The notes: generated by a model not told the origin, from the letters alone. A stretch of 25,692 nt of DNA from Patescibacteria group bacterium (GCA_030016765.1 JASEJS010000003.1:1-25692), one strand, 5' to 3'. Shown: positions 14,495 through 22,219, numbered from the stretch's first letter. Made by a program: numbers and translations.

Positions 14495-16255
14495 CTATTC
14501 TAAAATTGCTCTTATTCTCCTCAGACCGGCTCCTAAGCCTTCTTCTTTTACAATTTTAAATTTACCTAACTCTGAAGTTCTCTTTACATGGGGGCCGGCA
14601 CAAATTTCTTTAGAAAAATTGTTGATTGAATAGACAGTAACAATTTCCGGATATTTTTCTTTAAAGAAAGCTAAAGCTCCTGATTTTATTGCTTCTTCGT
14701 ACTTCATCTCCTCTTTTTTTATTTTTAAATCTTCTTTGATCTTTTGATTAACTAAATCTTCAACTTTTTTAATTTCTTCATCTGTCATCTTTTGAGGATG
14801 AGAAAAATCAAAGCGCAACCTCTGAGGATTGATGTCAGAGCCCATTTGCTTAACTGATTGCCCCAATATTTCTCTTAAAGCAGCTTGTAATAAATGAGTA
14901 GCGGTATGTAATTTTGCAGCTTGATAGCCAGCTTCTTTTCCTACCCCACCAAATTTTTTCTCCATCCCAGCTCTGGAAATTTCTCGATGTCTTTCAAAGG
15001 CTTCTTTAAAACCTTTAACATCTACTTTTAATTTTTTCTCTTTGGCCAACTCTTGAGTTAACTCAATTGGAAAGCCATAGGTATCGAAAAGGTGAAAAGC
15101 ATCAATACCAGAGATATCTCCTTTAGCTGCCACTTTTTCAAATATTTTCAATCCTTTTTCTAAAGTTTTTTCAAATTTTTCTTCTTCATTTTGAATAACA
15201 GTCAAAATATCAGTCTCTTTAGATCTCACCTCTGGATAAATATCTTGGTAAATCTCAATTACTTTTTTAGCCAAAGGAATTGAAAAATTTTTTTGTAAAT
15301 TTAAAACTCTTCCATGCCTGATTATCCTTCTTAAAATTCGCCTCAAGATATAGCCTCTCTCCACATTGGAAGGAAAAATTCCTTCAGAAATCAAAAAAAC
15401 TGCACCTTTAATATGATCGGCAATAATCCGATAGTTTTTAGCTTTTAGCTTATAGCTTATAGAGGATATTTTTTCAATTTCTTTAATAATCGGTTCAAAT
15501 AAATCGGCCTCATAAACACTCGACTTTCCCTGGACTACCATTGCTAATCTTTCTAAACCCATTCCAGTATCCACTCCCTTTTGCTTTAAGGAGCTTAGCT
15601 CCTTTTTAGGACTTTGATAATACTCATTAAAAACTAAGTTCCACAATTCAACAAATCTGCCACAATCACAATTGGGAATACATTTTCTACCTTTCTTACA
15701 AGCTCTTCCAGTCAAATCATAATGAATTTCAGTAGTTGGTCCGCAAGGACCTTCCTCACCAGTTGGTCCCCAAAAGTTTTCTTCCATTCCAAACTCAAAA
15801 ATTCTTGTTTTGGGAATGCCTAATATTTGCCATACTTCTTCTGATTCCAGGTCTTTGGGGATAATTTGAGGTTTTTCAATGCCCTTAAATACAGTAATCC
15901 ATAATCTTTCTTTTTTAATTTCTAAAACATCTACTAAAAATTCCATTGCATATTTTATTGCTCCTTCTTTGAAATAATCTCCAAAACTAAAATTTCCCAA
16001 CATTTCTAAAAAAGTTAAATGCCTATTATTCCCTACTTCCTCAATATCAGAAGTTCTAAAACATTTCTGGCAAGAAGTTACTCTTTTTCCATAAGAAGAA
16101 GGTTTGCCCAAAAAATATTCTTTAAATTGTTGCATTCCAGCAGTGGTAAAAAGAACTGAGGGATCAGTTGGAATTAACGAAGAAGAAGGCACTATCTGGT
16201 GCCCTCTCTGCTTAAAAAAATTCAAAAATTCTTGGCGAACCTTTGAAGAATTCAT
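14495..16255 (-). CDS. alaS: Alanyl-tRNA synthetase, compact form
   Basis: A 586-aa class II synthetase. The N-terminal catalytic domain has FFKQRGHQIVPSSSLIP, the motif region TFLEMLGNFSFGDYF and DTGMGLERLAMV. A cysteine-rich stretch (CKKGRKCIPNCDC, about 202-214) is inserted before ELWNLVF. The editing domain is complete: His450 and His454 in HTATHLL, Cys552 and His556 in CAGPH, the zinc site that clears Ser-tRNA and Gly-tRNA. The protein ends soon after, so the C-Ala/DHHA1 domain found in the roughly 875-residue E. coli enzyme is absent; a short form is common in reduced genomes. A run of AGCTATAAGCTAAAAGC encodes SYKLKAK near residue 270 and looks like a small repeat insertion. Confidence 0.96.
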   Translation of the reverse strand: MNSSKVRQEFLNFFKQRGHQIVPSSSLIPTDPSVLFTTAGMQQFKEYFLGKPSSYGKRVTSCQKCFRTSDIEEVGNNRHLTFLEMLGNFSFGDYFKEGAIKYAMEFLVDVLEIKKERLWITVFKGIEKPQIIPKDLESEEVWQILGIPKTRIFEFGMEENFWGPTGEEGPCGPTTEIHYDLTGRACKKGRKCIPNCDCGRFVELWNLVFNEYYQSPKKELSSLKQKGVDTGMGLERLAMVVQGKSSVYEADLFEPIIKEIEKISSISYKLKAKNYRIIADHIKGAVFLISEGIFPSNVERGYILRRILRRIIRHGRVLNLQKNFSIPLAKKVIEIYQDIYPEVRSKETDILTVIQNEEEKFEKTLEKGLKIFEKVAAKGDISGIDAFHLFDTYGFPIELTQELAKEKKLKVDVKGFKEAFERHREISRAGMEKKFGGVGKEAGYQAAKLHTATHLLQAALREILGQSVKQMGSDINPQRLRFDFSHPQKMTDEEIKKVEDLVNQKIKEDLKIKKEEMKYEEAIKSGALAFFKEKYPEIVTVYSINNFSKEICAGPHVKRTSELGKFKIVKEEGLGAGLRRIRAILE

Positions 16256-16268
16256 TATGCTCTTAAAA

Positions 16269-16778
16269 TTAAGTATAGCGATCAGCTACAGTCGAAGCCA
16301 CATAGGCTTCTGGTTTTATTTTTGGTTCAAAGCCATTTCCTCGAATTAAACCGGTTACCTCTTTTATCATATCTTTGGTCTGACCATTTTCTCCAATATC
16401 GGCATGGATGTAGCGAAATTGCCAATTGAAAGAACCAGAAAGGTTTTTAACTTTTTTCTCAAAATTTTCTCGCAGACATAAAGCCAATTCACAAGATAGC
16501 AAAACTTCTTCTAAAATTCTGCTCTTCCAATTATAAAATTTCCGGTTCTTGTAACCAATTTTTTTAAGGAAGAATCTTCCCCCCTCCCCTACTCTTAAAA
16601 CAACCACTGCCACTGGGAAATGAGGTTCCTCCCCTGAAGAGGAATCGCAACCAACAATAACATCATAAAACTTTTCTGGTTTTTCTTTAATATAATTTAA
16701 AATCTCACCAATTACTTGATTTAATTTCAAATTTCCTCGACTGGGACTATAAAAATTTCCTTCTAAAAAATTATTCAT
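16269..16778 (-). CDS. YkuK-family RNase H-fold protein
   Basis: A 169-aa protein counted from the ATG at 16778. The upstream in-frame TTG at 16814 would add a poorly conserved hydrophobic stretch. The acidic residues of an RNase H fold can be seen: Asp45 in VIVGCDSSS, YIHADIGENG, and Asp166 in the C-terminal VADRYT. The segment ASTVADRYT and GNGFEPKIKPEAY match the YkuK/DUF458 family, predicted to be RNase H-like but without a settled function. It sits between tpiA and alaS, 32 bases after tpiA, and is probably cotranscribed with them. Confidence 0.8.
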   Translation of the reverse strand: MNNFLEGNFYSPSRGNLKLNQVIGEILNYIKEKPEKFYDVIVGCDSSSGEEPHFPVAVVVLRVGEGGRFFLKKIGYKNRKFYNWKSRILEEVLLSCELALCLRENFEKKVKNLSGSFNWQFRYIHADIGENGQTKDMIKEVTGLIRGNGFEPKIKPEAYVASTVADRYT

Positions 16779-16810
16779 AATAATATATAATAGCAAATTC
16801 AAAAAAGAAG

Positions 16811-17578
16811 TCAACTAATTGCCTTTAATATTTTAATAAATTCCTTAGAAGACAAAGAGGCTCCGCCAACCAAAAGTCCATTCATTCTGGCTTCTTTTAT
16901 GTACTTAGCAGCGTTTTTACTGTCAACACTACCTCCATAAAGTGTTGGCAGGGCTTCAGAAATAGAACGACTATAAATTTGAGCAATGATTTTCCTAATC
17001 AACAAGCTCATCCTCATTGCCTCATCTGGATCGCAAGGTTTTCCAGTGCCAATGGCCCAGACTGGTTCATAAGCAATGACAATATTTTTTATTTCTTTTT
17101 TTGAAATTTTATTGAGCCCATTTTCAATCTGGGATTTTAGGATTTTGGAAGTTTCCTCTCTTTCCCTTTCTTCTCCAGTTTCCCCAACACAAAAAATTGG
17201 CTTCAACTTAGCTTTCAATGCCGCCTTTATTTTTTTATTGATCATCTCATCAGTTTCATTAAAATGTCTCCGCCTTTCTGAATGGCCAATTATCACATAT
17301 TGACAACCAATATTTTTTAGCATCAAAGGAGAAATCTCTCCAGTGAAAGCTCCTTTTTCTTTCCAAAAACAATCTTGAGCTCCTAAATTTAGTTGACTTT
17401 TTCGACACCTGTATAAAAATTCAACTAATTGAGGGAGGTATAAAAATGGAGGACAAATTACTATTTCGACATTTCTGACCTTTCTAATTCCTTCTTTTAT
17501 TGAATTAAAAAGCTTTTTAGCTTTAGCTAAAGTAGAGGGATTCATTTTCCAATTAGCTACCACAAGAGGTTTTCTCAT
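16811..17578 (-). CDS. tpiA: Triosephosphate isomerase
   Basis: A 255-aa TIM barrel that interconverts dihydroxyacetone phosphate and glyceraldehyde 3-phosphate in glycolysis. Asn9 and Lys11 (VVANWKMN), His99 (VIIGHSERR) and the catalytic base Glu171 (AYEPVWAIGTGK) are present, as is the phosphate-binding YGGSV and GLLVGGAS. Residues 52-63 (VEFLYRCRKSQL) are encoded by a 36-bp palindromic repeat (17391-17426) that also occurs between genes. Between the Pro-Pro and LGAQ landmarks the chain is 3 residues longer than in E. coli. The catalytic residues are unaffected. The ATG (17578) follows the AATTCG repeat of 17582-17616. Confidence 0.97.
   Translation of the reverse strand: MRKPLVVANWKMNPSTLAKAKKLFNSIKEGIRKVRNVEIVICPPFLYLPQLVEFLYRCRKSQLNLGAQDCFWKEKGAFTGEISPLMLKNIGCQYVIIGHSERRRHFNETDEMINKKIKAALKAKLKPIFCVGETGEEREREETSKILKSQIENGLNKISKKEIKNIVIAYEPVWAIGTGKPCDPDEAMRMSLLIRKIIAQIYSRSISEALPTLYGGSVDSKNAAKYIKEARMNGLLVGGASLSSKEFIKILKAIS
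17391..17426. repeat. 36-bp palindromic repeat inside tpiA
   Basis: This is the second copy of the 3425-3460 element, identical at 34 of 36 positions by eye, with different flanking bases. It is read in frame as residues 52-63 of TpiA. It lies on the surface helix region before the LGAQ strand, away from the active site. Confidence 0.85.
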
Positions 17579-17581
17579 GAT

Positions 17582-17616
17582 AATTCGTAATTCGATTAAA
17601 TTCGTAATTCGTAGGT
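17582..17616. repeat. AATTCGTAATTCG double repeat between galT and tpiA
   Basis: ATTCGTAATTCG occurs twice, separated by ATTA-like bases, and ends in TAGGTT against the galT stop. A near-identical copy at 24295-24328 lies between secY and adk. Each is directly upstream of a start codon. Confidence 0.85.
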
Positions 17617-18642
17617 TTACTGTTTTCTTAAATATTCGGCTGCCTTCTCTGGTTCAATTGTTGAAATTTCAATGCCAGTGCATAATTCAAATCCAGCCAA
17701 AGTGGCAGTTTTAGGTAAAATGGTGAAATGCCAATGGTAAAAATCATAGTTTTTTCCATCACAGGGGGCACTATGTAAGTAAAAATTATAGGGAGGATCA
17801 TCTAAAGCTTTATACAATCTGCTTAAAGCTTCTTTGAAAGCTTCAGCTAAATACTTTTTTTCCTCTCCACTGATTCTTTCAAAATAGGGTAAGTGTTTCT
17901 TTGGTGAAATGATCATCTCAAAAGCAGTTTTTGAAACAAAAGGGCAAATTACTAAAAATTCTTTATTTTCAAAAACAATTCTTTCCCTTTGCTCTCTCTC
18001 CCAGTTGTTCATCAGGCAATAAATGCATTTTTTATTTTCTCCAAAATATTTACGAGAATTTGAAATTGCTCGATTTAAATCAGGATCAATGACTGGGGTA
18101 GCTATAATTTGGGAATGGGGATGAAAAATGGAAGCGCCAGCTTCTGAACCATGATTGTGGAAAATTGAGACATAATTTACAAATGGTTCATTCATCAAAT
18201 CTAAATATCTTTCTTGATAGACATCAATCACCTCTTTTACTTCAGCGACAGTGAATAAACCCATTGATTTCTGATGATCTCTTGTCACCACTACCTCATG
18301 ATAACCTATTCCATTCATTCTTTTATAAGGACCCTCAGTTCTTTCTTGCAAAGATTTATCAACAGCCAGGGCTGGATACTTATTGGGAATGACAATGATG
18401 GTCCAATTTTTAGGAAATTTTTTTGCTACAATTTTTTTTCCATTGGCAAAAACTAAAATGGGTTTATCTTTCTTTCCCAGGTGACAAAATGGACAAGTTC
18501 TTTTTGAAGGAATAATTTTTTCTCTTTTTTCTTTTTTAAAGGTTTCAAGCCTCCTGGCTCTTCCAGTCGCAATGATTACCCAGTCTTTAGAAAGGGGATC
18601 AGCCCGAAGCTCTGATGGAAATTTTATTATTTTTTTAGCCAT
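17617..18642 (-). CDS. galT: Galactose-1-phosphate uridylyltransferase family protein
   Basis: A 341-aa HIT-superfamily nucleotidylyltransferase. The active-site motif is H174-P-H176-S-Q in SIFHPHSQII; His176 would carry the uridylyl group. Cys50 and Cys53 (CPFCHLG) fit the zinc site, and a second CIYC pair lies near 210. RADPLSKDWVIIATGRARR and NKYPALAV are typical GalT segments, and FYHWHFTILPK lies near the end. In the Leloir pathway the enzyme exchanges UMP between glucose-1-P and galactose-1-P, but many CPR and archaeal members may act on other sugar phosphates. The start overlaps the glycosyltransferase gene by 8 bases, suggesting a shared role in making activated sugars. Confidence 0.9.
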   Translation of the reverse strand: MAKKIIKFPSELRADPLSKDWVIIATGRARRLETFKKEKREKIIPSKRTCPFCHLGKKDKPILVFANGKKIVAKKFPKNWTIIVIPNKYPALAVDKSLQERTEGPYKRMNGIGYHEVVVTRDHQKSMGLFTVAEVKEVIDVYQERYLDLMNEPFVNYVSIFHNHGSEAGASIFHPHSQIIATPVIDPDLNRAISNSRKYFGENKKCIYCLMNNWEREQRERIVFENKEFLVICPFVSKTAFEMIISPKKHLPYFERISGEEKKYLAEAFKEALSRLYKALDDPPYNFYLHSAPCDGKNYDFYHWHFTILPKTATLAGFELCTGIEISTIEPEKAAEYLRKQ

Positions 18643-19366
18643 AAATACCTTTAATTAAATTCCATCTAATTTTGAATAAATCCATTCCCATTTTTATTAT
18701 TGATTTAAATTTCACTTTAGAATGAGGGTCATTTCTCCAATATACTGGAATTTCCTTTATTTTATATCCCAATTTTTTAGCAATTATTAATATTTCAGGA
18801 TCAAAGGCGAAACGATTAATTTTGCATCTTTGAAAAATATCTTTGGCTGCTTTTTTTGTAAATCCTTTGAATCCGCATTGGGTATCAGCAATTCCCCAAG
18901 TACCTAATAAAATATTAGTTAAAAAACCAAAAGCTTTGCCTAAAAATCTCCTAAAAAAAGGTTGAGGAGGATCTAAAACTGCTCCCTTAATATCCCTAGA
19001 ACCAATCACAATATCAAATCCTTTCTCAAACCAGGGCCACATCTTCTCTACTTGATCAATGGGAGTTGAATTATCGGCATCGGTAAATAATCTATATTCC
19101 CCCTCAGCTTTTAGCATTCCTTGCCTAACTCCAAAGCCTTTTCCTCGATTTTGTTTAAAATCTAAAATCTTTAAATTTTTTATTTCAGCCATTAAATTTT
19201 TAGTTACTTCCACTGTTCTATCAGTTGAACCATCAGAAACCACAATAATTTCAGACTGATAATCCTTAGTTCTTAAATAATTATCAATTTCCTTTAAGGT
19301 TTTGGGCAACCTTTTTTCTTCATTATAAGCAGGAATAACAACTGATAAATAAATTTCATTTGACAT
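18635..19366 (-). CDS. GT2 glycosyltransferase, dolichyl-phosphate glucosyl/mannosyltransferase type
   Basis: A 243-aa GT-A fold enzyme. It begins LSVVIPAYNEEKRLPKTL (7-24), has VSDGSTDRT (43-51), QNRGKGFGVRQG (72-83) and the metal-binding D-x-D in FTDADNSTP (Asp96/Asp98). A later segment TQCGFKGFTKKAAKDIF fits the acceptor site of the Alg5/Dpm1-like group. Such enzymes move a hexose from a nucleotide sugar to a polyprenyl phosphate. There is no C-terminal membrane segment, so it would act on the cytoplasmic face. It is the first gene of the galT-tpiA group. Its 5' end is duplicated as a relic at 19913-20065. Confidence 0.9.
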   Translation of the reverse strand: MSNEIYLSVVIPAYNEEKRLPKTLKEIDNYLRTKDYQSEIIVVSDGSTDRTVEVTKNLMAEIKNLKILDFKQNRGKGFGVRQGMLKAEGEYRLFTDADNSTPIDQVEKMWPWFEKGFDIVIGSRDIKGAVLDPPQPFFRRFLGKAFGFLTNILLGTWGIADTQCGFKGFTKKAAKDIFQRCKINRFAFDPEILIIAKKLGYKIKEIPVYWRNDPHSKVKFKSIIKMGMDLFKIRWNLIKGIYG

Positions 19367-19392
19367 TAAACTATTTTACCATAAAACAATTG

Positions 19393-19420
19393 TAAAATAA
19401 AAAATGGGCTATTAAGCCCT
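19393..19420 (-). terminator. Intrinsic terminator after the 19496-19922 gene
   Basis: On the minus strand GGGCT-TAAT-AGCCC is followed by ATTTTTTATTTT. It separates the accessory region from the glycosyltransferase gene. Confidence 0.85.
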
Positions 19421-19495
19421 TTCGAGTGCTGGGAGGGAAAAAGTAAACCTCCCCATTTTTTAATTTTTAAACCCTGGAATTTATCTCTAGTATCT

Positions 19496-19922
19496 CTAGT
19501 ACTCCCGATACTCGATTTTAAAGTTTTTCTCTTGCCCTACAAAGAAGGCTGTTGCTAGCTCCTCTAGAAACTCCTCAGATAAATCTTTGAGATCCTCTTT
19601 TATTTCACCTGTTTCCCACTCTTCCTTTTCTCCTTCTCTTTGGGAAATCATTGATTCTGTCGGAAGATGTAGTACATACTTTGCTTTTTCATTGCCTGGT
19701 CTAAACTGGAGAAGAAATCTGCCATTGTCGCTTTTAACGTAGATTCTAGCCCACTTTACTCTCTTTCTGTTCCATTAACATCTTTCTGAAATTTTCTATC
19801 TCTGAACTAAGCTCTTCTATTAACTTTTTCTTCTCTGTATCTTCCTGCTGTTTTCTCTCTAGCTTTGCTTTCACAAAAAGGATATTAAACAATTTAAAAA
19901 CATCTAACCTGCCTAAAAGCAA
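19496..19922 (-). pseudogene. Frameshifted hypothetical gene
   Basis: Two coherent frames follow each other. The first runs from a TTG at 19922 to a stop at 19746 (58 residues; helical and charged, with KKKLIEELSSEIENFRKMLM). The second is open from 19774 to a stop at 19496 (92 residues; WARIYVKSDNGRFLLQF, then EWETGEIKEDLKDLSEEFLE) but has no start codon before its middle. A +1 shift near 19750-19770 joins them into a protein of about 145-150 residues. I therefore read it as one gene with an indel. The family is not recognised. Codon use is less AT-biased than in the core genes, and a terminator follows at 19393-19420. Translation of the second part from a non-standard start is the alternative. 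Confidence 0.55.
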
Positions 19923-20065
19923 AGGGCTTCTTCAATTAAACTCAAAGCAATTTTTGAATTAAAAATTTTATCTCCAATTTTTATTTTTATCTTCAACCTT
20001 TTCTCTTCATTATAAGCAGGAATGATGACAGAGAGATGAATTGTTCCATTGTCGTATTGTTCCAT
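19913..20065 (-). pseudogene. Duplicated 5' end of a GT2 glycosyltransferase, truncated
   Basis: From the ATG at 20065 the frame reads GTIHLSVIIPAYNEEKRL, matching the N-terminus of the intact glycosyltransferase at 18635-19366, including about 30 nearly identical bases (ATTCCTGCTTATAATGAAGA and onward). After KRL it passes into unrelated sequence (KIKIKIGDKIFNSKIALSLI) and stops at 19913. The nucleotide-sugar binding region is missing, so this is a relic of a paralogue or a partial duplication. Confidence 0.75.
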
Positions 20066-20082
20066 TAATTTATTGTTCCATT
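20040..20082. repeat. Three-copy tandem repeat with 16-bp period
   Basis: ATTGTTCCATT occurs at 20040, 20056 and 20072, exactly 16 bases apart, with variable 5-base spacers. It covers the start of the GT2 relic. Confidence 0.85.
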
Positions 20083-20097
20083 ATAGCAAAAAGTTAA

Positions 20098-20129
20098 TAA
20101 TAAAAAATGGAGTTCGAGATGAACCCCAT
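20098..20129 (-). terminator. Intrinsic terminator after the 20146-20743 gene
   Basis: On the minus strand ATGGGGTTC pairs with GAACTCCAT (one G-T pair) and is followed by TTTTTTATTATT, 17 bases beyond the stop codon. Confidence 0.85.
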
Positions 20130-20145
20130 TAAGAACTTTAACTTA

Positions 20146-20743
20146 CTATTCTTCCGGAAGAGGTTTAAGAAAAAGTCGAACTACATCAGGCTCTAACTCA
20201 TCAATAACTCTACATGCCTGGATGACTTCAAGATCATGTTTTTCATAAGCAATCTTTTCTATTTCTACCAAACGATTAAAAAATCTTCGAATCCATCCTT
20301 CTTCACCCTTTTCAAATAGTCGCCGTTTTATTTGTTGAGCATAGAGTCTTACATGCTCTGCTACACTAACTATTAAAGCCTCTTTTCCACTGGGTAATTT
20401 ATATTTTCTGAAAGGGATCGAAAAAAACATCTCTTTAGGAATTGCCCGAATTGCAAGACTATATCCTGTTTTCTTCATAAATTCTAGATACTCATCAAAT
20501 TCCTTAGAATCCGGGTGGTATTGTAAAAAACTTAACATGAGTAGTATCCCAAGGTAAAGCACTCTTTAATATTCCTATACCTATTTGGCTTTTCGAAACG
20601 TCGAAAGTTTCTGGAACATCGTATCCTTGTAATCGTACTGCCGGTATACCTACAAAACACCACTCATCTGAAGAAATTCCCCATCTGCTACACAGTTTTT
20701 CTACCTCTTCCAAGGCTTCTTCCATACTCACTCCTTTATTCAT
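20146..20743 (-). pseudogene. Possible nucleotidyltransferase-fold protein, frameshifted
   Basis: Two overlapping frames make one gene. The first starts at the ATG at 20743, behind GAGGAGG, and reads EEALEEVEKLCSRWGISSDE then WCFVGIPAVRLQGYDVPETF. It stops at 20504. The second holds HPDSKEFDEYLEFMKKTGYS, LPSGKEALIVSVAEHVRLYA and ends at 20146. Removing one T from the T6 run (20525-20530) fuses them smoothly as THVKFLQYHPDSK, giving about 197 residues. The VGIPAVRLQGYD segment and the later LPSGKEALIVSVAEHV resemble AbiEii/MNT-type nucleotidyltransferase-fold proteins, but the GG-x-A and D-x-D catalytic motifs are degenerate. The assignment is tentative. It is transcribed from 20763-20790 and ends at 20098-20129. 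Confidence 0.55.
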
Positions 20744-20959
20744 TTTTCAACCTCCTCTTTCTTATATATCACATTATTTAATTCTGTCAATATTTTGTAC
20801 CTATTTCCAACTACTACTAACATAGGAAGAAGTTCAATTTCAGTAATCGATGAAATAAAAAAAGTGCGAACCTTTTAAAATATTTTCGCGCAAAAATTTA
20901 ACTACTGAAGGTTCATCTTTTAAAAAGTAGATAAGGATATTAGTATCTAAAGTATACAT
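20740..20959 (-). pseudogene. Truncated and frameshifted VapC-type PIN-domain toxin
   Basis: The ATG at 20959 starts MYTLDTNILIYFLKDEPSVV, the first strand and helix of a PIN domain with the metal-binding Asp5. The frame stops at 20840. Dropping one T from the T7 run (20857-20863) restores HFFISSITEIELL, the second conserved acidic segment. The rest of the PIN domain, with the third and fourth acidic residues, is absent, and the sequence runs into the promoter and SD of the next gene. The toxin is therefore dead by both frameshift and truncation. It lies 13 bases after the VapB-like antitoxin. Confidence 0.8.
20763..20790 (-). promoter_or_regulatory. Sigma70-type promoter of the 20146-20743 gene
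   Basis: TTGACA (20785-20790) is followed 16 bases later by TATATA (20763-20768). Transcription would begin around 20756, at the AGGAGG that serves as SD, so the leader is only about 14 bases long. Confidence 0.65.
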
Positions 20960-20972
20960 TATAAAGCCAAAA

Positions 20973-21140
20973 CTAAGGAATCTTTCTTTTCCATTCTTTC
21001 CTCATTTTTCTCAAATAAGTAATTGGTCCAGGCTTTTTCTTTTTCCAAATACCCCTGGCTTTTTCCCAGATTTGTAAAATTTCTTTTGGAGTTCTACCAA
21101 CCAGAGTTTTGGTTTTTGGCTGAGTAATAATTTTTCCCAT
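20973..21140 (-). CDS. VapB-like antitoxin
   Basis: A 55-aa basic protein: MGKIITQPKTKTLVGRTPKE, then ILQIWEKARGIWKKKK and ITYLRKMRKEWKRKIP. A short N-terminal beta-like part and a C-terminal charged helix ending in R-K-x-W-x-R are typical of small VapB-type antitoxins, and it stands directly upstream of a PIN-domain toxin gene. The N-terminal part would bind DNA and the C-terminal part the toxin. The antitoxin frame is intact though its toxin is broken. The ATG is preceded by a weak GTGAG and an AT-rich TTATAA element. The family match is by context and style more than by a diagnostic motif. Confidence 0.68.
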   Translation of the reverse strand: MGKIITQPKTKTLVGRTPKEILQIWEKARGIWKKKKPGPITYLRKMRKEWKRKIP

Positions 21141-21218
21141 AATTCTCACTTTATAATAATTAATTCAAATATAATGCCAATAATTCGCTATTTAATTTTA
21201 CTATAAATTCTTTAGAAA

Positions 21219-21250
21219 CAAAAAATAGGTGCTCAGCTTGGCTGGCACCC
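21219..21250 (-). terminator. Intrinsic terminator after the 21274-21948 pair
   Basis: On the minus strand GGTGCCAGC-CAA-GCTGAGCACC forms a hairpin followed by TATTTTTTG. It lies about 25 bases after the stop at 21274. Confidence 0.85.
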
Positions 21251-21273
21251 CTAGAATGTGCAATTTCTATTCT

Positions 21274-21594
21274 TTATACAACTTTCTTATCGCGTATATT
21301 TTCCCAATTGAGTAAAATCTCTAATTTTGCGATCTCCGTGATTCTTTCTTTTTTATCTTTACCTGTATGCATCTCCTCGCAAAGTGTTTTTACCCTCCTC
21401 TCAAAAGCCTCTCTAAAATCCTCGTCTTTTCTGAGTCTTTCCTCAAATTCGCGATGCATTTTTTCACACTCAATCTCTACCTGTTCCCACTCCTCTGAGT
21501 TTAAAAGTTCTGGAGAAGGTCTGCTAAACTCTCCCTTTGCCGCTGCCTGGAGTAGTTTTTCATCCTTTTCATTCAGCTCACTAGTATATCCCAT
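21274..21594 (-). CDS. Hypothetical protein, second gene of a two-gene unit
   Basis: Not recognised. A 106-aa acidic, helical protein with many Glu and Lys (KMHREFEERLRKDEDFREAF), likely coiled coil over about residues 38-75. No catalytic motif or membrane segment is seen. The ATG at 21594 has an excellent SD, GGGAGGTGAT, seven bases upstream. It follows the 21601-21948 gene by six bases and shares its promoter and terminator, so the two products may act together. Confidence 0.75.
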   Translation of the reverse strand: MGYTSELNEKDEKLLQAAAKGEFSRPSPELLNSEEWEQVEIECEKMHREFEERLRKDEDFREAFERRVKTLCEEMHTGKDKKERITEIAKLEILLNWENIRDKKVV

Positions 21595-21600
21595 TTTTAA

Positions 21601-21948
21601 TCACCTCCCTCGAGTTAAGACTAAAGTTTTAAGGGCTTCAACACCTCTTTCAGTAATTAGCCCTTCTTCGTCAATAAAACCCATGTCTTGAAGATGCCGG
21701 AGAGCCCTCTCTATCTCCTGCTCCGAAAACCATTCCTCTCCTGTAGAGATTTTTTTAGTTAGGCTTTTTTTTAATACCTCATCAGGTATTCCAGCCCACT
21801 TTAATGCTAAAATATTTCCTTCTAGATCGTTCTCAGGAACTCCTGCTAAAGTTTCTAAGGCCTCTTGAAGATGCTCTGGTACATTATAGAAATACAATCC
21901 TTCTATTTTTCTCCCTTGCTTGCTAATTAGTTTTTTTCTTTCCTTCAT
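21601..21948 (-). CDS. Hypothetical protein with possible winged-helix C-terminus
   Basis: Not recognised as a family. A 115-aa protein whose last third (EQEIERALRHLQDMGFIDEE then GLITERGVEAL) reads like the recognition helix and wing of a winged helix, a shape common in small regulators and in partner proteins of mobile elements. The middle segment DLEGNILALKWAGIPDEVLK is helical. The ATG at 21948 has a strong SD (AAGGAGGG) and a near-perfect promoter (21992-22019). Together with the downstream gene it forms a complete small operon. Confidence 0.75.
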   Translation of the reverse strand: MKERKKLISKQGRKIEGLYFYNVPEHLQEALETLAGVPENDLEGNILALKWAGIPDEVLKKSLTKKISTGEEWFSEQEIERALRHLQDMGFIDEEGLITERGVEALKTLVLTRGR

Positions 21949-21991
21949 TTCCTTACCCTCCTTTTAAATTTATTAAATTGCTAATATTTTC

Positions 21992-22019
21992 ATTATAATT
22001 TATATTTCAATTTTGTCAA
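21992..22019 (-). promoter_or_regulatory. Consensus sigma70 promoter of the 21274-21948 operon
   Basis: TTGACA (22014-22019) and TATAAT (21992-21997) are both perfect consensus hexamers, 16 bases apart. The leader is about 35-40 bases with an SD. Confidence 0.85.
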
Positions 22020-22192
22020 CACCTCGTATTAACAGATGTAAAATGTAATTGAAATGGTATTGGTTAACGGATTAAAAAATTGGACGTGTCCCTATTTCAA
22101 TTGTTTAAAAGAAAACAAAGATGATGATTGATTCATCCCTATCCCAAAGGAGTAGGCTTTCTAACGGGCTAAAAAATAATATTTAATTGGTA
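22020..22192. other. Intergenic stretch without a supported gene
   Basis: I see no gene here. It contains GGACGTGTCC (22082-22091), a small interrupted palindrome followed by CTATTT, and a block ATCCCAAAGGAGTAGGCTTT. These resemble debris of mobile elements, but no transposase remnant can be read. Confidence 0.35.
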
Positions 22193-22219
22193 TAAAAAAA
22201 TGGAGCTTATTATTGCTCC
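22193..22219 (-). terminator. Intrinsic terminator of the ParB-like gene
   Basis: On the minus strand GGAGC-AATAATAA-GCTCC is followed by ATTTTTTTATA, immediately after the stop codon at 22220. Confidence 0.85.

Noticed and set aside
20040..20082. Possible CRISPR array
   Set aside because: The repeat unit is 11 bases with 5-base spacers, far too short for CRISPR; it is a simple tandem repeat.
22082..22091. GGACGTGTCC as the end of an IS200/RAYT-type element
   Set aside because: It only vaguely resembles such termini, and there is no transposase remnant or second end in the window.
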